Below are positions 17,233 through 26,504 of a DNA stretch of 64,000 nucleotides, piece after piece. Every line of letters begins with the position of its first letter. Position 1 is the stretch's first letter. Source of the DNA: Jaenimonas drosophilae. Lineage: Eukaryota > Euglenozoa > Kinetoplastea > Trypanosomatida > Trypanosomatidae. The DNA lies in the NCBI GenBank assembly GCA_030849065.1, contig JASAON010001652.1, positions 124,001-188,000 on the forward strand, read 5' to 3'. The position numbers were made by a program, and so were the translations under genes. The notes beneath the pieces were generated by a model, which was not told the DNA's origin, searched no databases, and was given only the letters and a program-made list of their open reading frames with translations.

Positions 17233-17611
17233 ACCGCTACTACTGTGTGATCTGATCTATGTGTGTTGAGGCTCAGACGCATCCAAGATGAAGCTCCATC
17301 CAAACAACGCTTGAAGTTGGCAGACATGTTTGTACATTGACAATGAGTTTCCTTTTCTGTATGGACAAATGCACCTTCCTTCGTTGATTGTTCCTTTCTC
17401 TTTTCTTGTTGTGTTTCTCAGGCACCAAGACGGACTCTGCCCGAACGGCTCTGTGCAAGTTTGGCCAAAAAGAAGTCCTATTTTTACCCTCAGAATCTTG
17501 TGGTGCTTCGCTCTGCACTAGAACCCCTTCTACGATCCCTACGCGAGCCTCAACGGCTCTTGTTTCTCGTGAACGAGCACATCAACATTGGCCCATCCCT
17601 GCCAGTACACC
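17233..17611. other. Intergenic spacer, 379 bp
   Basis: It contains a long pyrimidine-rich tract near 17370-17420 ending in CAG at 17419-17421, a plausible splice acceptor for the MATH-BTB gene. Nothing else was recognised. Confidence 0.5.
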
Positions 17612-19447
17612 ATGGAGTTAGTAGAGGCTCTGGAGACCTTCTCTGCCACAAGTGCACGTGTACGGTATCGTGTACCCGTGACGGTGTTGCGGGAGCTGCA
17701 GTACGATGGATCTCGATACAGCCCTGAGTTTGAAATTGGCGGCTGGCAATGGCGTTTCCATCTTCAGGAGCGAGTGATGAATGACGAGCATTTTCTGGCG
17801 GTACATTTGCAAAGTTGCACCGCAGGCTCGGTTGTGGCTCACTTCAAGCTGACGGTGGTGTGCATGCGGGATCCTCTGGCGTCAAAGAGCAAAACCTTCC
17901 ACTGTACTTTCCGTAAAGCGGGGAGTGCGTGGGGTCTACACCAGTTCATTCCCGTGCCGAAGCTGCTCGCACCAGATTCGGGCTTCGTTTACAACGTGTC
18001 CGAGACGGGAACACGTTGTGTGGACTTTGAGGTGACGTTGCAGGTACAGGATAACAGCGGCAGCAACGCCAACTTACGCCCCATCCCTGAGTCTCACCAG
18101 GCAGCTGGCCGCTCCATCTCTGCGGCCCGCTCCATGGCCAGCGGCCGTACCTCCCCCAGCCGTGTGCGTGTTGCCGGCCGCGGGGGCGGATCCTTGGTAC
18201 CGTTGGAGGTCATGGACAGACGCAGTATGAGCGTATCGTCCCAAGCAGGGATTAGGTATACGGATCCAGGAGATGTACTTGCTCATCCAGGACACTACGA
18301 CGACCCAACGGAAGGTACCGCCACCAGCAGCGCGCCACGAGCACCACTTACCTATCCGTTCGATCATCTTGAGGCAATTTGTGATATGAGCTTTGATGTT
18401 CAGGGCGTACGCATCAAGGCACATCGCTGCGTTGTTGCTGCCCGCATGAAGCCATTCCTACCTGACAACATGCTTCCGTTGCAGGTGGGTTGTGTGGTGG
18501 GCATCGCCGTTCCCCTCGACGTGTTTACAACCTTTCTCCGGTACGTCTACACTGAAGAGTGCCCCGAAGTGGGTGTTCTCCCGGTAGAGTCACTCCTAGA
18601 CCTATACCTCCTGGCCGCAGCATGCGAGTTCTATGACTTGAGCAGTGTTTGTCTCCGTTTTGTGCGACCACTTCTGACCCCAGACAACATTCTGCCCATT
18701 GTTCTCACAAGGTACAACGCAGCAGACGAGGTGCTCATCTCACTCTACCTGCGTGTACTGCTGGAGAACTACGATCAGCTCATTCAGGACCGCCAGTTTG
18801 AAGAAATTCCAGGCCACCTGTTCCGCCGGCTGTCTCTCATTCTCTGCCGCAAGGAAACCGTGCCCACGGTACCGATTCCTCCAATGAAGAACACCCTAGG
18901 CAAGCAGCTCGCGTGGCTCGCTGAGAGCGGTGAGTACAGCGACTTCCAGTGGACGGTTGGACCTCAGCAGTATACCATTCGAGCGCATCGCTATATCTTG
19001 GCTAGTCGCAGTGTGGCTTTTTCGCAGCTCATCAAGACACGCGATGCCGCCTCGCTGCCTGACTTCTCCGGTGCTGACTTTGATTTTTCACTGCGCTGTT
19101 GGCAAAAGTTCCTCCACGGGCTCTACCGCCGGCATCTTGACACCTCCCGCGATTTCTCCGCCGAGGACATCGCCATTGTGTACAAGCTACAACAAACACT
19201 CGGCATGGATGGCTACTTGAAGCGGGAGGCAGACCAGGCGCTGGACAACACCAATGCTCTGCGTCTCTTCATCTACGCCATTAAGCATCAAGTTCCAGAG
19301 CTCCACGACCGTGCAATTGGCTACGTTTCCAACAACTTTCATAGCATGGTGCGCAGTGACCCGCAGGCATGGGACCTCATTAGCGACCTCCCCCGTGTTG
19401 CCATTGTCTCCCTCTTTCGCTCGGTGATTGAGCGCCAGCAAGAGTAA
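17612..19447 (+). CDS. MATH domain protein with two BTB/POZ domains
   Basis: The protein has 611 residues; the start is the first ATG in a frame that extends to a TTG at 17588. Residues 1-140 read as a MATH/TRAF beta-sandwich (GGWQWRFHL, a Y-V-E-like core and a terminal FEVTLQV strand). A Ser/Arg/Gly-rich linker covers about 150-245. A BTB domain spans about 250-360, with FDVQGVRIKAHRCVVAAR and FLRYVYTEE as the typical strands and helix. A second BTB region is at about 438-545 (FQWTVGPQQYTIRAHRYILASRS), followed by a BACK-like helical tail. MATH-BTB proteins are usually Cullin-3 substrate adaptors for ubiquitination; two BTBs in one chain is unusual. A cytosolic or nuclear adaptor role is inferred from the family. 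Confidence 0.8.
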   Translation: MELVEALETFSATSARVRYRVPVTVLRELQYDGSRYSPEFEIGGWQWRFHLQERVMNDEHFLAVHLQSCTAGSVVAHFKLTVVCMRDPLASKSKTFHCTFRKAGSAWGLHQFIPVPKLLAPDSGFVYNVSETGTRCVDFEVTLQVQDNSGSNANLRPIPESHQAAGRSISAARSMASGRTSPSRVRVAGRGGGSLVPLEVMDRRSMSVSSQAGIRYTDPGDVLAHPGHYDDPTEGTATSSAPRAPLTYPFDHLEAICDMSFDVQGVRIKAHRCVVAARMKPFLPDNMLPLQVGCVVGIAVPLDVFTTFLRYVYTEECPEVGVLPVESLLDLYLLAAACEFYDLSSVCLRFVRPLLTPDNILPIVLTRYNAADEVLISLYLRVLLENYDQLIQDRQFEEIPGHLFRRLSLILCRKETVPTVPIPPMKNTLGKQLAWLAESGEYSDFQWTVGPQQYTIRAHRYILASRSVAFSQLIKTRDAASLPDFSGADFDFSLRCWQKFLHGLYRRHLDTSRDFSAEDIAIVYKLQQTLGMDGYLKREADQALDNTNALRLFIYAIKHQVPELHDRAIGYVSNNFHSMVRSDPQAWDLISDLPRVAIVSLFRSVIERQQE

Positions 19448-19819
19448 AGCACGGAGCAGGGGGGAAGTAGGGCATCCATCTGTTTCAGTGGATGAATAGA
19501 GCTCGGCGCTACACGCATAGAAGCTACGTCATGACGTTCTCTGTACGACACTCCCTAACATTTTGCGTTGACCATCGAGGACCGATGGTTCTGCTGCTCA
19601 CCTCTGGCAGACCTCCTTTTTTTTCAATTACATCCTTCGTACTGTACTCATGCTTGACAATGTCGTGCTCCTCTTCTTTATTCATCATGTTAGAAATCGT
19701 GTCACACGCCTATGACACTGTGTGGGAAGTGTTGCCAAAAAAAACCTCACGCTGATCCGTCATCTTTTCACACACATTTGTTATTGACACCCCGTGTAAA
19801 TTGACGTGACCTAAAAAGG
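19448..19819. other. Intergenic spacer, 372 bp
   Basis: It contains a T-rich tract at about 19616-19626 and pyrimidine-rich DNA through 19700. No gene was recognised. Confidence 0.6.
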
Positions 19820-20746
19820 ATGACTGACCAGCCTCCACCCCTGTCGCATATTTTTGTGACGGACAACGTGTTACAACAGTGTTGGGCTCATGCATTCTCG
19901 TCAGAGAAGGAGGAGATCCTCGGGGTCCTCTTTGGCTCCATTGACCCTGCCGAAGTAACTGACGCTTCTGTGGAAAAAGCCACCCCAAAGCCATCTGGAC
20001 CCTCCATCGCACGTGTGTGGGGTTCCATGGTTCTCCCCCGTAGTGTCAAGGCCGCTGATCGCGTCGAGGTCAGCCCAGAGGCCCTCATTGCAGCGTCAGA
20101 CCGAGCGGAAGAGATGAAGCGTGAGTCTGGACGCCCCACTCAAGTGATTGGGTGGTACCACAGCCATCCAAAGATCACCCCCTACCCTTCCGCCGTGGAC
20201 CTTCGTTCACAGTGGACGTATCAGCAGATGGAGCCTGGCTGGGTGGGACTCATCTTCAGTGTCTTCAACGCTGACAAGCGAGAGGAGCGCGGTGATTGCT
20301 CCGTCCACGCCTTTCAGGCCATCAGCCCAGATGGTACGGTGGCCAACCTCCAACACGCCAAGATTCCGTTGGAGGTGATTAGTCGCCACAACTTGGGGGA
20401 GGGATTGGACAAGATTACCATTGACGGGACCTACGACGTACTCCAACAACTACATTCAGAGGTGCATCTTGGGGCTTCTCAGCTCGAAGCGCGCTTCAAG
20501 CGTCATCCTGGGGTGGTTAAAGCAACGGAAGGGATGCTTCATGTACAGGAGTCCGTGCTAGACTTCGTGGCTGGGGAGCCAGGCTTGGAGTACTACCATG
20601 CATCTTCCATTCCAGTGTTGGAGGCGGAAGTCAAGAGGTTGGAGGCGGAACTAGCTGCTGCTACATTGGCCAAGAAGAAGCCACAAGAGCAGCAAACGCA
20701 GCAAACTGAGCGCCCACGACGCAGAAAGTCACAACCATCCGCCTGA
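19820..20746 (+). CDS. BRCC3: BRCC36-like JAMM/MPN+ deubiquitinase
   Basis: The protein has 308 residues. It carries an MPN+ metalloprotease domain at about 8-190 with a complete JAMM motif: Glu32, then His114-x-His116-x7-Ser124-x2-Asp127. The surrounding text (WYHSHPKITPYPSAVDLRSQ and GWVGLIFSVF) is closest to BRCC36, which cleaves Lys63-linked ubiquitin in the BRCA1-A and BRISC complexes, rather than to Rpn11, CSN5 or AMSH. The C-terminal 100 residues are helical and end in a Lys/Arg/Gln-rich tail, as in BRCC36, whose helical region pairs with a pseudo-MPN partner. No partner subunit lies in this window. All catalytic residues are present, so activity is expected. The ATG at 19820 is the first in frame. 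Confidence 0.82.
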   Translation: MTDQPPPLSHIFVTDNVLQQCWAHAFSSEKEEILGVLFGSIDPAEVTDASVEKATPKPSGPSIARVWGSMVLPRSVKAADRVEVSPEALIAASDRAEEMKRESGRPTQVIGWYHSHPKITPYPSAVDLRSQWTYQQMEPGWVGLIFSVFNADKREERGDCSVHAFQAISPDGTVANLQHAKIPLEVISRHNLGEGLDKITIDGTYDVLQQLHSEVHLGASQLEARFKRHPGVVKATEGMLHVQESVLDFVAGEPGLEYYHASSIPVLEAEVKRLEAELAAATLAKKKPQEQQTQQTERPRRRKSQPSA

Positions 20747-21093
20747 AATTCGAGACTCGGTTGCGTTTGTTTCCATAGACGATCTTCAGTCTGTCACCTC
20801 CACGCCAATCCACCCTGCAACTACCACCTTACGTAGTGGTAAAAGAGGCGCGTAGTAGCCGTTCACTGTTTTGGATGAGGCAATTCTTTGATTCTTCTTC
20901 AACCATCTTCAGTGATTTTGCAGGTCACGATAGAGATCATCACCATATAACACAAAACCATACATACACAACGACGGGAAATTGAGCTTGCGTGTCGTCA
21001 TAGAAAACTTCACACTTTCTCAACTCTTCAACTTACACACGCTGCACTACTTCGTTGGAGGAACAAAAAAACAGACGTTGCCGACAAATTATC
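20747..21093. other. Intergenic spacer, 347 bp
   Basis: It contains moderately pyrimidine-rich stretches (about 20885-20905 and 21008-21030). No gene or RNA was recognised. Confidence 0.5.
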
Positions 21094-21133
21094 ATGGCTT
21101 CTTTTGATTATTTGGAGGTACGGAGGCAGCAGG

Positions 21134-22858
21134 ATGAGTATCTATCCTTTACAAGTCAAGTCTCTGATGGTCAGTACTACCACTACCTGCACCCCTGCCA
21201 TCGGTCTTGATGACCCCATTGCACAGCTGCACTCGTCGAAGGCCTTTAGGTCGCTGCTTCCTCCCATAGATACTACAGACCTTGGGCCTACAGCGCTGTG
21301 TGGACCATGTACCTGGACCTACGCTACCACAAACCAACAACAGTGGTACAATATAACCACAGAGGTGTACTCTGAGGAGGATTCCATTGAAGACGAGATT
21401 CCCTCAATCATCCGCACTGCCACAGACAACTCCCCATGGACGGCGCCAGCTACATCTCGCAGTGCACATCGTACCACGAGTAGCCCCAGTATTGCCTCCC
21501 CTGAGGGAAGTGGTCGCGGGCTGTGCGATTCGCATGACAGAACTTCCTCTGCCTCCCTCTCATTGGAGGACTTCGTTGTTGGCCGTTGTCTGAGCCGTGG
21601 TTCTACCGATGGATCAACCATGTTTCTTGCGCGCGACAAGCGCACCGCACGCCCGCTGGTGCTTCAGTGCTATCCAGCTCCTCTTTTTGATGGTGTGGAT
21701 GAGGCAGAGGTTGTACCCCGATTGGAGCATCGATTGAGGGCCTACCGAGAAGTTAGCCGCCGCTTCCGACCGGTGCAGGTGGTGGAGCTGCTTGACTTCT
21801 TTTGGGACTCTGCCGGCTTGATTCTCGTCATGGAACGTCTGGACGGAAGCCCAGTGAAGGATGTACTTCGTCAACGCTCCAACCATGTGATGAGTGAGGA
21901 GGAGGTGAAGCAGGTGTTGCGTCATGTGCTCGAGGTGCTTCGTGGCTTGCATCAGCACCACATGGTACATGGATCACTGCGCCCGAGCCATGTTTGGCGG
22001 ACGGATGGCTCCATCGTCCTAACTGGGATGCTTGCCCATCTTGCATCAAGCATCTTTTCCACCTATGGCTGCACACGACCCATAATTGACTATGCTGCAC
22101 CAGAGCAACTTCGATCAGGCCACCGTGGCACCGTCACGCCGGCAACTGACCTCTGGCAGGTGGGGGTATTGGGCTACGAACTTCTCTGCGGATGCCTCCC
22201 CTTTGAGCACGTCTCGGAGCGTTTAACGATGGAGTACATCAGCGAAGGTGTGGCCTTTTACCCATCCTTCTTGTCCAGTGACGCGCAATCCTTTCTTGCC
22301 ACGTTGCTCTGCGTGGATGAGGCGGATCGACCAACGGCAGACGACGCACTTCGTCATCCATTTCTACAAACGGTGCAGAGTGGTTCAAGGGAGGCATGCG
22401 AAGCGACGCCGGCCTTGGTGCGGCCACTCTTTGCCCACAGCACACCACCACCACCAACAGAGGCTACTCCGTGCACCGAGGCCGACCTCTCTCACGGAAG
22501 CCGCCCTCGGTCGACACAAGGAAGCCATCTCAACCCCGGTGCTTCACACTCAGTGCTTAGTAACTCACCTGACGCAGTGCCCGTCACCTCCATTGGTATG
22601 CCGGGGATGGGGGGAGTGAGCACACAGCAACCGAAAAACGTCAGGGCACACGATCTATATCCGTCCACCTTGTGGAGCGAAGTAACGGTAAACGGTAAGT
22701 GCGAGCACCAGCAGCAACGACTCACGGCGACAGTCTCTGGCTTCTGCAGCCACCGTCTTCCATCCATCCACCAGCGCTGTTGGGCTCAGCAACAACAGCC
22801 TGACCCTCTGCGTGAGCAGTCTGAGTGCCCCCTCCATGGACTGTCTGAGTGCACGTAG
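21134..22858 (+). CDS. Pseudokinase, probably frameshifted at both ends
   Basis: The main open frame starts at ATG 21134. About residues 140-410 form a protein-kinase fold, but the catalytic residues are gone: the beta3 Lys position reads VLQC, HRD reads HGS, the catalytic-loop Asn is His, and DFG reads TGM. The structural APE (YAAPEQL) and the alpha-F Asp (TDLWQVG) remain. It is therefore a pseudokinase, possibly a scaffold. A better N-terminus (ATG at 21094, about 34 residues beginning MASFDYLEVRR) sits in the preceding frame and runs to a stop at 21208. The Ser-rich C-terminal tail appears to continue in the next frame to 23426. Both joins need the same one-base shift, which suggests assembly error, a decaying gene or programmed shifting. 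The full gene is likely 21094-23426. Confidence 0.65.
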   Translation: MSIYPLQVKSLMVSTTTTCTPAIGLDDPIAQLHSSKAFRSLLPPIDTTDLGPTALCGPCTWTYATTNQQQWYNITTEVYSEEDSIEDEIPSIIRTATDNSPWTAPATSRSAHRTTSSPSIASPEGSGRGLCDSHDRTSSASLSLEDFVVGRCLSRGSTDGSTMFLARDKRTARPLVLQCYPAPLFDGVDEAEVVPRLEHRLRAYREVSRRFRPVQVVELLDFFWDSAGLILVMERLDGSPVKDVLRQRSNHVMSEEEVKQVLRHVLEVLRGLHQHHMVHGSLRPSHVWRTDGSIVLTGMLAHLASSIFSTYGCTRPIIDYAAPEQLRSGHRGTVTPATDLWQVGVLGYELLCGCLPFEHVSERLTMEYISEGVAFYPSFLSSDAQSFLATLLCVDEADRPTADDALRHPFLQTVQSGSREACEATPALVRPLFAHSTPPPPTEATPCTEADLSHGSRPRSTQGSHLNPGASHSVLSNSPDAVPVTSIGMPGMGGVSTQQPKNVRAHDLYPSTLWSEVTVNGKCEHQQQRLTATVSGFCSHRLPSIHQRCWAQQQQPDPLREQSECPLHGLSECT

Positions 22859-23426
22859 CTCCATGACAGATGTACGGGAAAGATCCAGCCCCGCACCTGA
22901 AGTGCTACCGGTGATGTCAGCTCCATCAACTGCTGCTCATGTGAACCTTGTGCAACGAGGGAAGGAACAGCGGGAGAGTGGATCACGTAGCGCAGAAGGT
23001 GTGACGAGCACACAAGGTGAGAGCATTGCGCGGAGCTGGAGTGAGGGGACAAGTGTCAGCCATCGCCCCTCCTACAACGGTGCAGATCTTCCGCCCTCTG
23101 CCCAGGCAGTACTTCAATCCGGTGTTGCCGTGGTTGTGAAGCGTCGCACCTCCGTCGGGGAAATCGTCCAACCGAGGTCCAATCAGCCGGCAACACAAAC
23201 CCCACAAGAGCGCCACCAGCTTCCCAATGCGTTGAGCTGCGCCCAACAACTTCACTTCTGCACCAGCAGCGGCAGCAGCAGCGGCAGAGACGAGTCCGAT
23301 GACGACAGCTGTGATGACTCCACGAGCACCTCATCGGTTATTGTTAGTCACCCACCACCTTCCTTTTTTTCACAACCACCATCCCAGGGTACACCCACTG
23401 GGGAACCAGAGGGTCTCCAATGGTAA
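22692..23426 (+). other. Probable out-of-frame C-terminal part of the pseudokinase gene
   Basis: This frame is open after a stop at 22689-22691; its first ATG is at 22812, giving 204 residues. The text before that ATG already looks coding (a Ser/Thr/Asn-rich run ending at the ATG), and the rest is Ser/Pro/Gln-rich with islands such as VVVKRRTSVGEIVQP. It overlaps the end of the upstream frame, whose last residues look less natural. I read it as the continuation of the kinase-like gene after a frame break at 22692-22856, not as an independent gene. No splice acceptor or spacer precedes it, which argues against a separate transcript. Confidence 0.5.
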
Positions 23427-23604
23427 ATACTGCACAAGGAACCTTGAATAGAGTGTACGGATGTGGAGTGTGGAGCCACCATGTACCAATGATGCGTGCA
23501 ACTTTACTGACGGTAATGCCCCTGTTCTTTTCCTTGGTTTCTTTGTTCGTGTATTCTTGGATTCCGTAGCGTGTGCTTGGTTTTTTTCTTCACCGTCCGA
23601 CTTC

Positions 23605-24210
23605 ATGCCGCTCGATCTCGTAGGGAAGCTCCACCGCACCATCTACATCACCGGATGTGAAGCAAATGCGGAAGAGGCGCTCGTGAGGTTGCTCATGCAG
23701 CGCTGCGGGGCGGTGGATGGTTGGGATATCGCAGATGGCCGCATCATTGTTGTGTTTGCCTCCATGAATAGCATGAGTAGTGCCCTCGTCTTTAACGGAC
23801 TCTCCTTCGTGAATATGACAACGCACATTTCGCTGTGGAAGGCCACCGATCCGCCACCGAAGGAAGCGGTGCACCAACTTGCCATCACATCCACAGATGC
23901 AACAGCAACGGTAGCTGAAGATGATCCGGAGAGCTTGGCGCGCCGTGAGGAAGTTCGCCGACGGCGAGAAGCGCTACGCGAAGCGCTGAAGCAAATGTCA
24001 TCTGGGACGGGTGAAGTGGATATGGCCACCTACCGCGAGGAGCGACTTGTGCAGCTCTGCATGCGGCAGGCACGTGCCCTGTGCGCCTTGACAAAATCTG
24101 CACTCGAAGAGAAGCGAGCGGAGCTTGCGGAGGAGGAACGAATCTTGTCCATCTCAGGGACACTGCTCCAATCACTCTCCAACGCCTCCAACACTCACGT
24201 ACAAGTGTAA
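23605..24210 (+). CDS. RRM-like RNA-binding protein
   Basis: The protein has 201 residues from ATG 23605. The frame is open from 23461, but the DNA before 23605 contains a poly-T stretch at 23580-23590 and hydrophobic junk, so the later start is preferred. Residues 10-80 follow the beta-alpha-beta-beta-alpha-beta order of an RNA-recognition motif: HRTIYITGC as RNP2, then RIIVVFASMNSMSSALVFNG as the RNP1 region and helix. RNP1 is degenerate. The rest (about 110-200) is a charged helix, probably coiled coil. A role in RNA processing or control of mRNA fate is likely, since kinetoplastids regulate mostly after transcription, but the target is unknown. The layout also resembles small RRM-plus-coiled-coil proteins of splicing complexes. 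Confidence 0.68.
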   Translation: MPLDLVGKLHRTIYITGCEANAEEALVRLLMQRCGAVDGWDIADGRIIVVFASMNSMSSALVFNGLSFVNMTTHISLWKATDPPPKEAVHQLAITSTDATATVAEDDPESLARREEVRRRREALREALKQMSSGTGEVDMATYREERLVQLCMRQARALCALTKSALEEKRAELAEEERILSISGTLLQSLSNASNTHVQV

Positions 24211-24393
24211 ACTGCCACGTTGGGGTGAAAGATTGTCCTGCTTCCCTGCTACCACCATCATATACATTCATCATAGCAACCACGCTGGGTGTGCGCTTGC
24301 CATGGAGGTTATCACCACTTCTCTTCTTGTGGCGTGTAATGCAGGTATTTATTTCCCTCTTCCTCGCACACATGCTGTAGGGTAGTTCTGGAG

Positions 24394-25473
24394 ATGATGC
24401 TTCATCATTTAGTCCGCCGGCGGTGCGGAGGTTCGCTGTGCATACACTCGGCTGCCGCTATCCGCTTCTGCTCCACAACCTCTACGGTGCGCCGTCCTCC
24501 AGGCGGGCGTCAGGTTCCCATCACGAACCTCAGCGCAGCTTCTTCTGGCGGCATGCGTGAGGGTGTGGCAACCCCGGCGTCCGACGATCATCCGCGTCAT
24601 ATCTTCTTGGATGATGAACCCATTGAGGGACGACGTGTGCAGACCTTGCGCACCGAAGAGGAGTTGGGGGAGTCCTCGGGCAATCTGGCGATGCTTGTGG
24701 GACTCTTTGGCCCACTCATGGCGCTCTATCTTGCCTACTGCTTCACCACACGGACGTACGTGCTGACGAAGGACCCCTCACCCTTCAGTAACACGTTACT
24801 CCAGCACTACCCCAGCGACATGTGCATTGTGGAGAACCGCTGGACAGGGAGACGAACTGTGGTCATGGCTAGTGATGATGAGCTCACTGAGGGAGTGGTG
24901 GATGGGATGCATGCCACTTCCACCAACATGGAGGAGGAGAAGACCAATGCGGTGGCGCCCATCGTGGGCAGCCACTTTCCCCGCAGGTCAATTCGCGTAA
25001 ATTCTCTTCTCAGTCGTGTCCATGTGTACCTTCAACGATGCACCAGTACGGTAGTGGTGGACCTCAACGCACTGAATAAACAGCCCTCCACAAGCCCAGG
25101 AAGCAGTGGTGGGAAGGTTGGAGGACAGCTACTCATTGCCAGTGATGTTCGCATGCGTGCTACCAAAAATGGATACTCAAAGGGTCATTGGGCCCGCTTT
25201 GAGCGTACCGTTGCTGCCGTCACGGAGCGACGATTGAAGGAGCACCTCGCTGCGAAGCCCCACGAACAGGGGCAGGGGAGTGGGTCTCAGTCCAGCAGGA
25301 TGGCATCATTACTGGAGCCACGTGCATTGCCCGTTCCAAGTAGTACTGCCATCCGTGCTGAATTCACACCTGTTGTGTTGAAGCAATTTGCCGAAGGTGT
25401 TCTTGGCGAAGTTCGGGAGCGGTTGGGGGATGCAGTCATTCTCTACGGCTTTTCCATTCAGATGGTTGGTTAA
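24394..25473 (+). CDS. Hypothetical protein, probable mitochondrial membrane protein
   Basis: The protein has 359 residues. The N-terminus is rich in Arg, Ser and His and lacks acidic residues for about 60 positions (MMLHHLVRRRCGG and onward), which fits a mitochondrial presequence. One membrane helix lies at about 98-118 (LAMLVGLFGPLMALYLAYCF). The C-terminal domain of about 240 residues is soluble and mixed alpha/beta, with strands near 195-225 and a final helix-strand pair. The layout of presequence, one helix and soluble domain resembles inner-membrane proteins such as TIM21 or Coa1, but I see no specific signature. Two ATGs are adjacent (24394 and 24397); the first is used. Confidence 0.7.
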   Translation: MMLHHLVRRRCGGSLCIHSAAAIRFCSTTSTVRRPPGGRQVPITNLSAASSGGMREGVATPASDDHPRHIFLDDEPIEGRRVQTLRTEEELGESSGNLAMLVGLFGPLMALYLAYCFTTRTYVLTKDPSPFSNTLLQHYPSDMCIVENRWTGRRTVVMASDDELTEGVVDGMHATSTNMEEEKTNAVAPIVGSHFPRRSIRVNSLLSRVHVYLQRCTSTVVVDLNALNKQPSTSPGSSGGKVGGQLLIASDVRMRATKNGYSKGHWARFERTVAAVTERRLKEHLAAKPHEQGQGSGSQSSRMASLLEPRALPVPSSTAIRAEFTPVVLKQFAEGVLGEVRERLGDAVILYGFSIQMVG

Positions 25474-25638
25474 GCCACTGCCATCACGGGACAATTTGGA
25501 ATACAACGCAGAAACATTGTGAAGAACGGCTTTTATTTCGTTACTCGCTGCACTCTACTTTACCAGTACCCATGCCGTCAATGTCCTTCTTTTCACCATT
25601 TGCCATTAAAAAGGTACAATCAATCAGCTGTGACACAA

Positions 25639-26031
25639 ATGCGCACGAGTCTTGCTCGTTGGGTGAGCAAGAAACATCTCCGCTTGACCTGCTCCAGTTG
25701 CCGACAACTGCTACCAGCCGAGCACTTCCCCAATGTTAACGGGCCCAAACATGCGCTTACCTGTGTGAGCTGCAAACGACTGTGCCAACGTTGTGGCATT
25801 CGGCAGCCACTAGCTCACTTCGACCTCGATGATGATCCCCATTCTAGTACTTCTCACCTCCATAATTCAGTGAGTGGTGACGATGATGTCTGCCGCTCAT
25901 GCTGGGCCAAGGAACACACAGCGCGTACCAATGTATACTTCCGCTACCCCACACTCAACTACCGGGCCTGCCCATTCAGTGTGGATGACATGCGTGAGGA
26001 GATTCAAAGGGAGAAACCTCCGATTCGGTAA
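25639..26031 (+). CDS. Small CxxC zinc protein, Stc1-like arrangement
   Basis: The protein has 130 residues from the first ATG; the frame continues upstream only to a GTG at 25519. Four CxxC pairs follow one another: CSSC, CVSC, CQRC and CRSC, with the pattern 'CxxCxxxLPxxxF ... C ... CxxCxxxxPLxxF ... CxxC'. This recalls the Stc1 zinc domain, which links RNAi to chromatin in fission yeast, though the same knuckle pattern occurs in other small proteins. The C-terminus is Tyr/Pro-rich and ends in a charged helix. It has no signal peptide or membrane segment. Codon use is like its neighbours. Function is unknown. Confidence 0.7.
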   Translation: MRTSLARWVSKKHLRLTCSSCRQLLPAEHFPNVNGPKHALTCVSCKRLCQRCGIRQPLAHFDLDDDPHSSTSHLHNSVSGDDDVCRSCWAKEHTARTNVYFRYPTLNYRACPFSVDDMREEIQREKPPIR

Positions 26032-26504
26032 TTCGTTGTTGTTGCAAACAACGTTCTAATCCATCCATTCTCACATCTGTGTTACCTCGTTCATTCCTTG
26101 GTACAAACGTACAGCGTTTACACATTGTAGAATTCTATCGTTTCTTCTTCTTCTCCTCTGGATGAAGCAACAACGTTAGTAGCAACAAGGTGGTGCCTGA
26201 CACCACCCAAGAATCAGCGTTCTACAACAACCACAACATACCAATCACACAAACACACATTTCCTTGTTGCTTTCCTCGTCAAAATCGTGTGTGGCGCGC
26301 TATCAATCCATCACCCAAAACTTCAGCCCATCACCTCCACACAACACAACTCATTCATTGACGCAGCGTATATATACACCCTTTTTGGTTGCTTTCTGCA
26401 TCTTGTGCTTTACCATTTACTGGATATCTCACGCACCTGGAAGAGTCTGGTTGCCGACCTCCTGTCGTGAGAGGTGCTTGTTTGCTTGTGTAGGGTAGTG
26501 CAGG
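26032..26504. other. Intergenic spacer, 473 bp
   Basis: It contains T/C-rich runs at about 26135-26160 and CAC/ACA-rich DNA at 26215-26350. No gene is supported. Confidence 0.6.

Noticed and set aside
22695..22733. GTAAGT ... CAG resembling a short cis-intron in the pseudokinase gene
   Set aside because: Its length of 39 is divisible by three, so it does not repair the frame, and kinetoplastids have almost no cis-introns.
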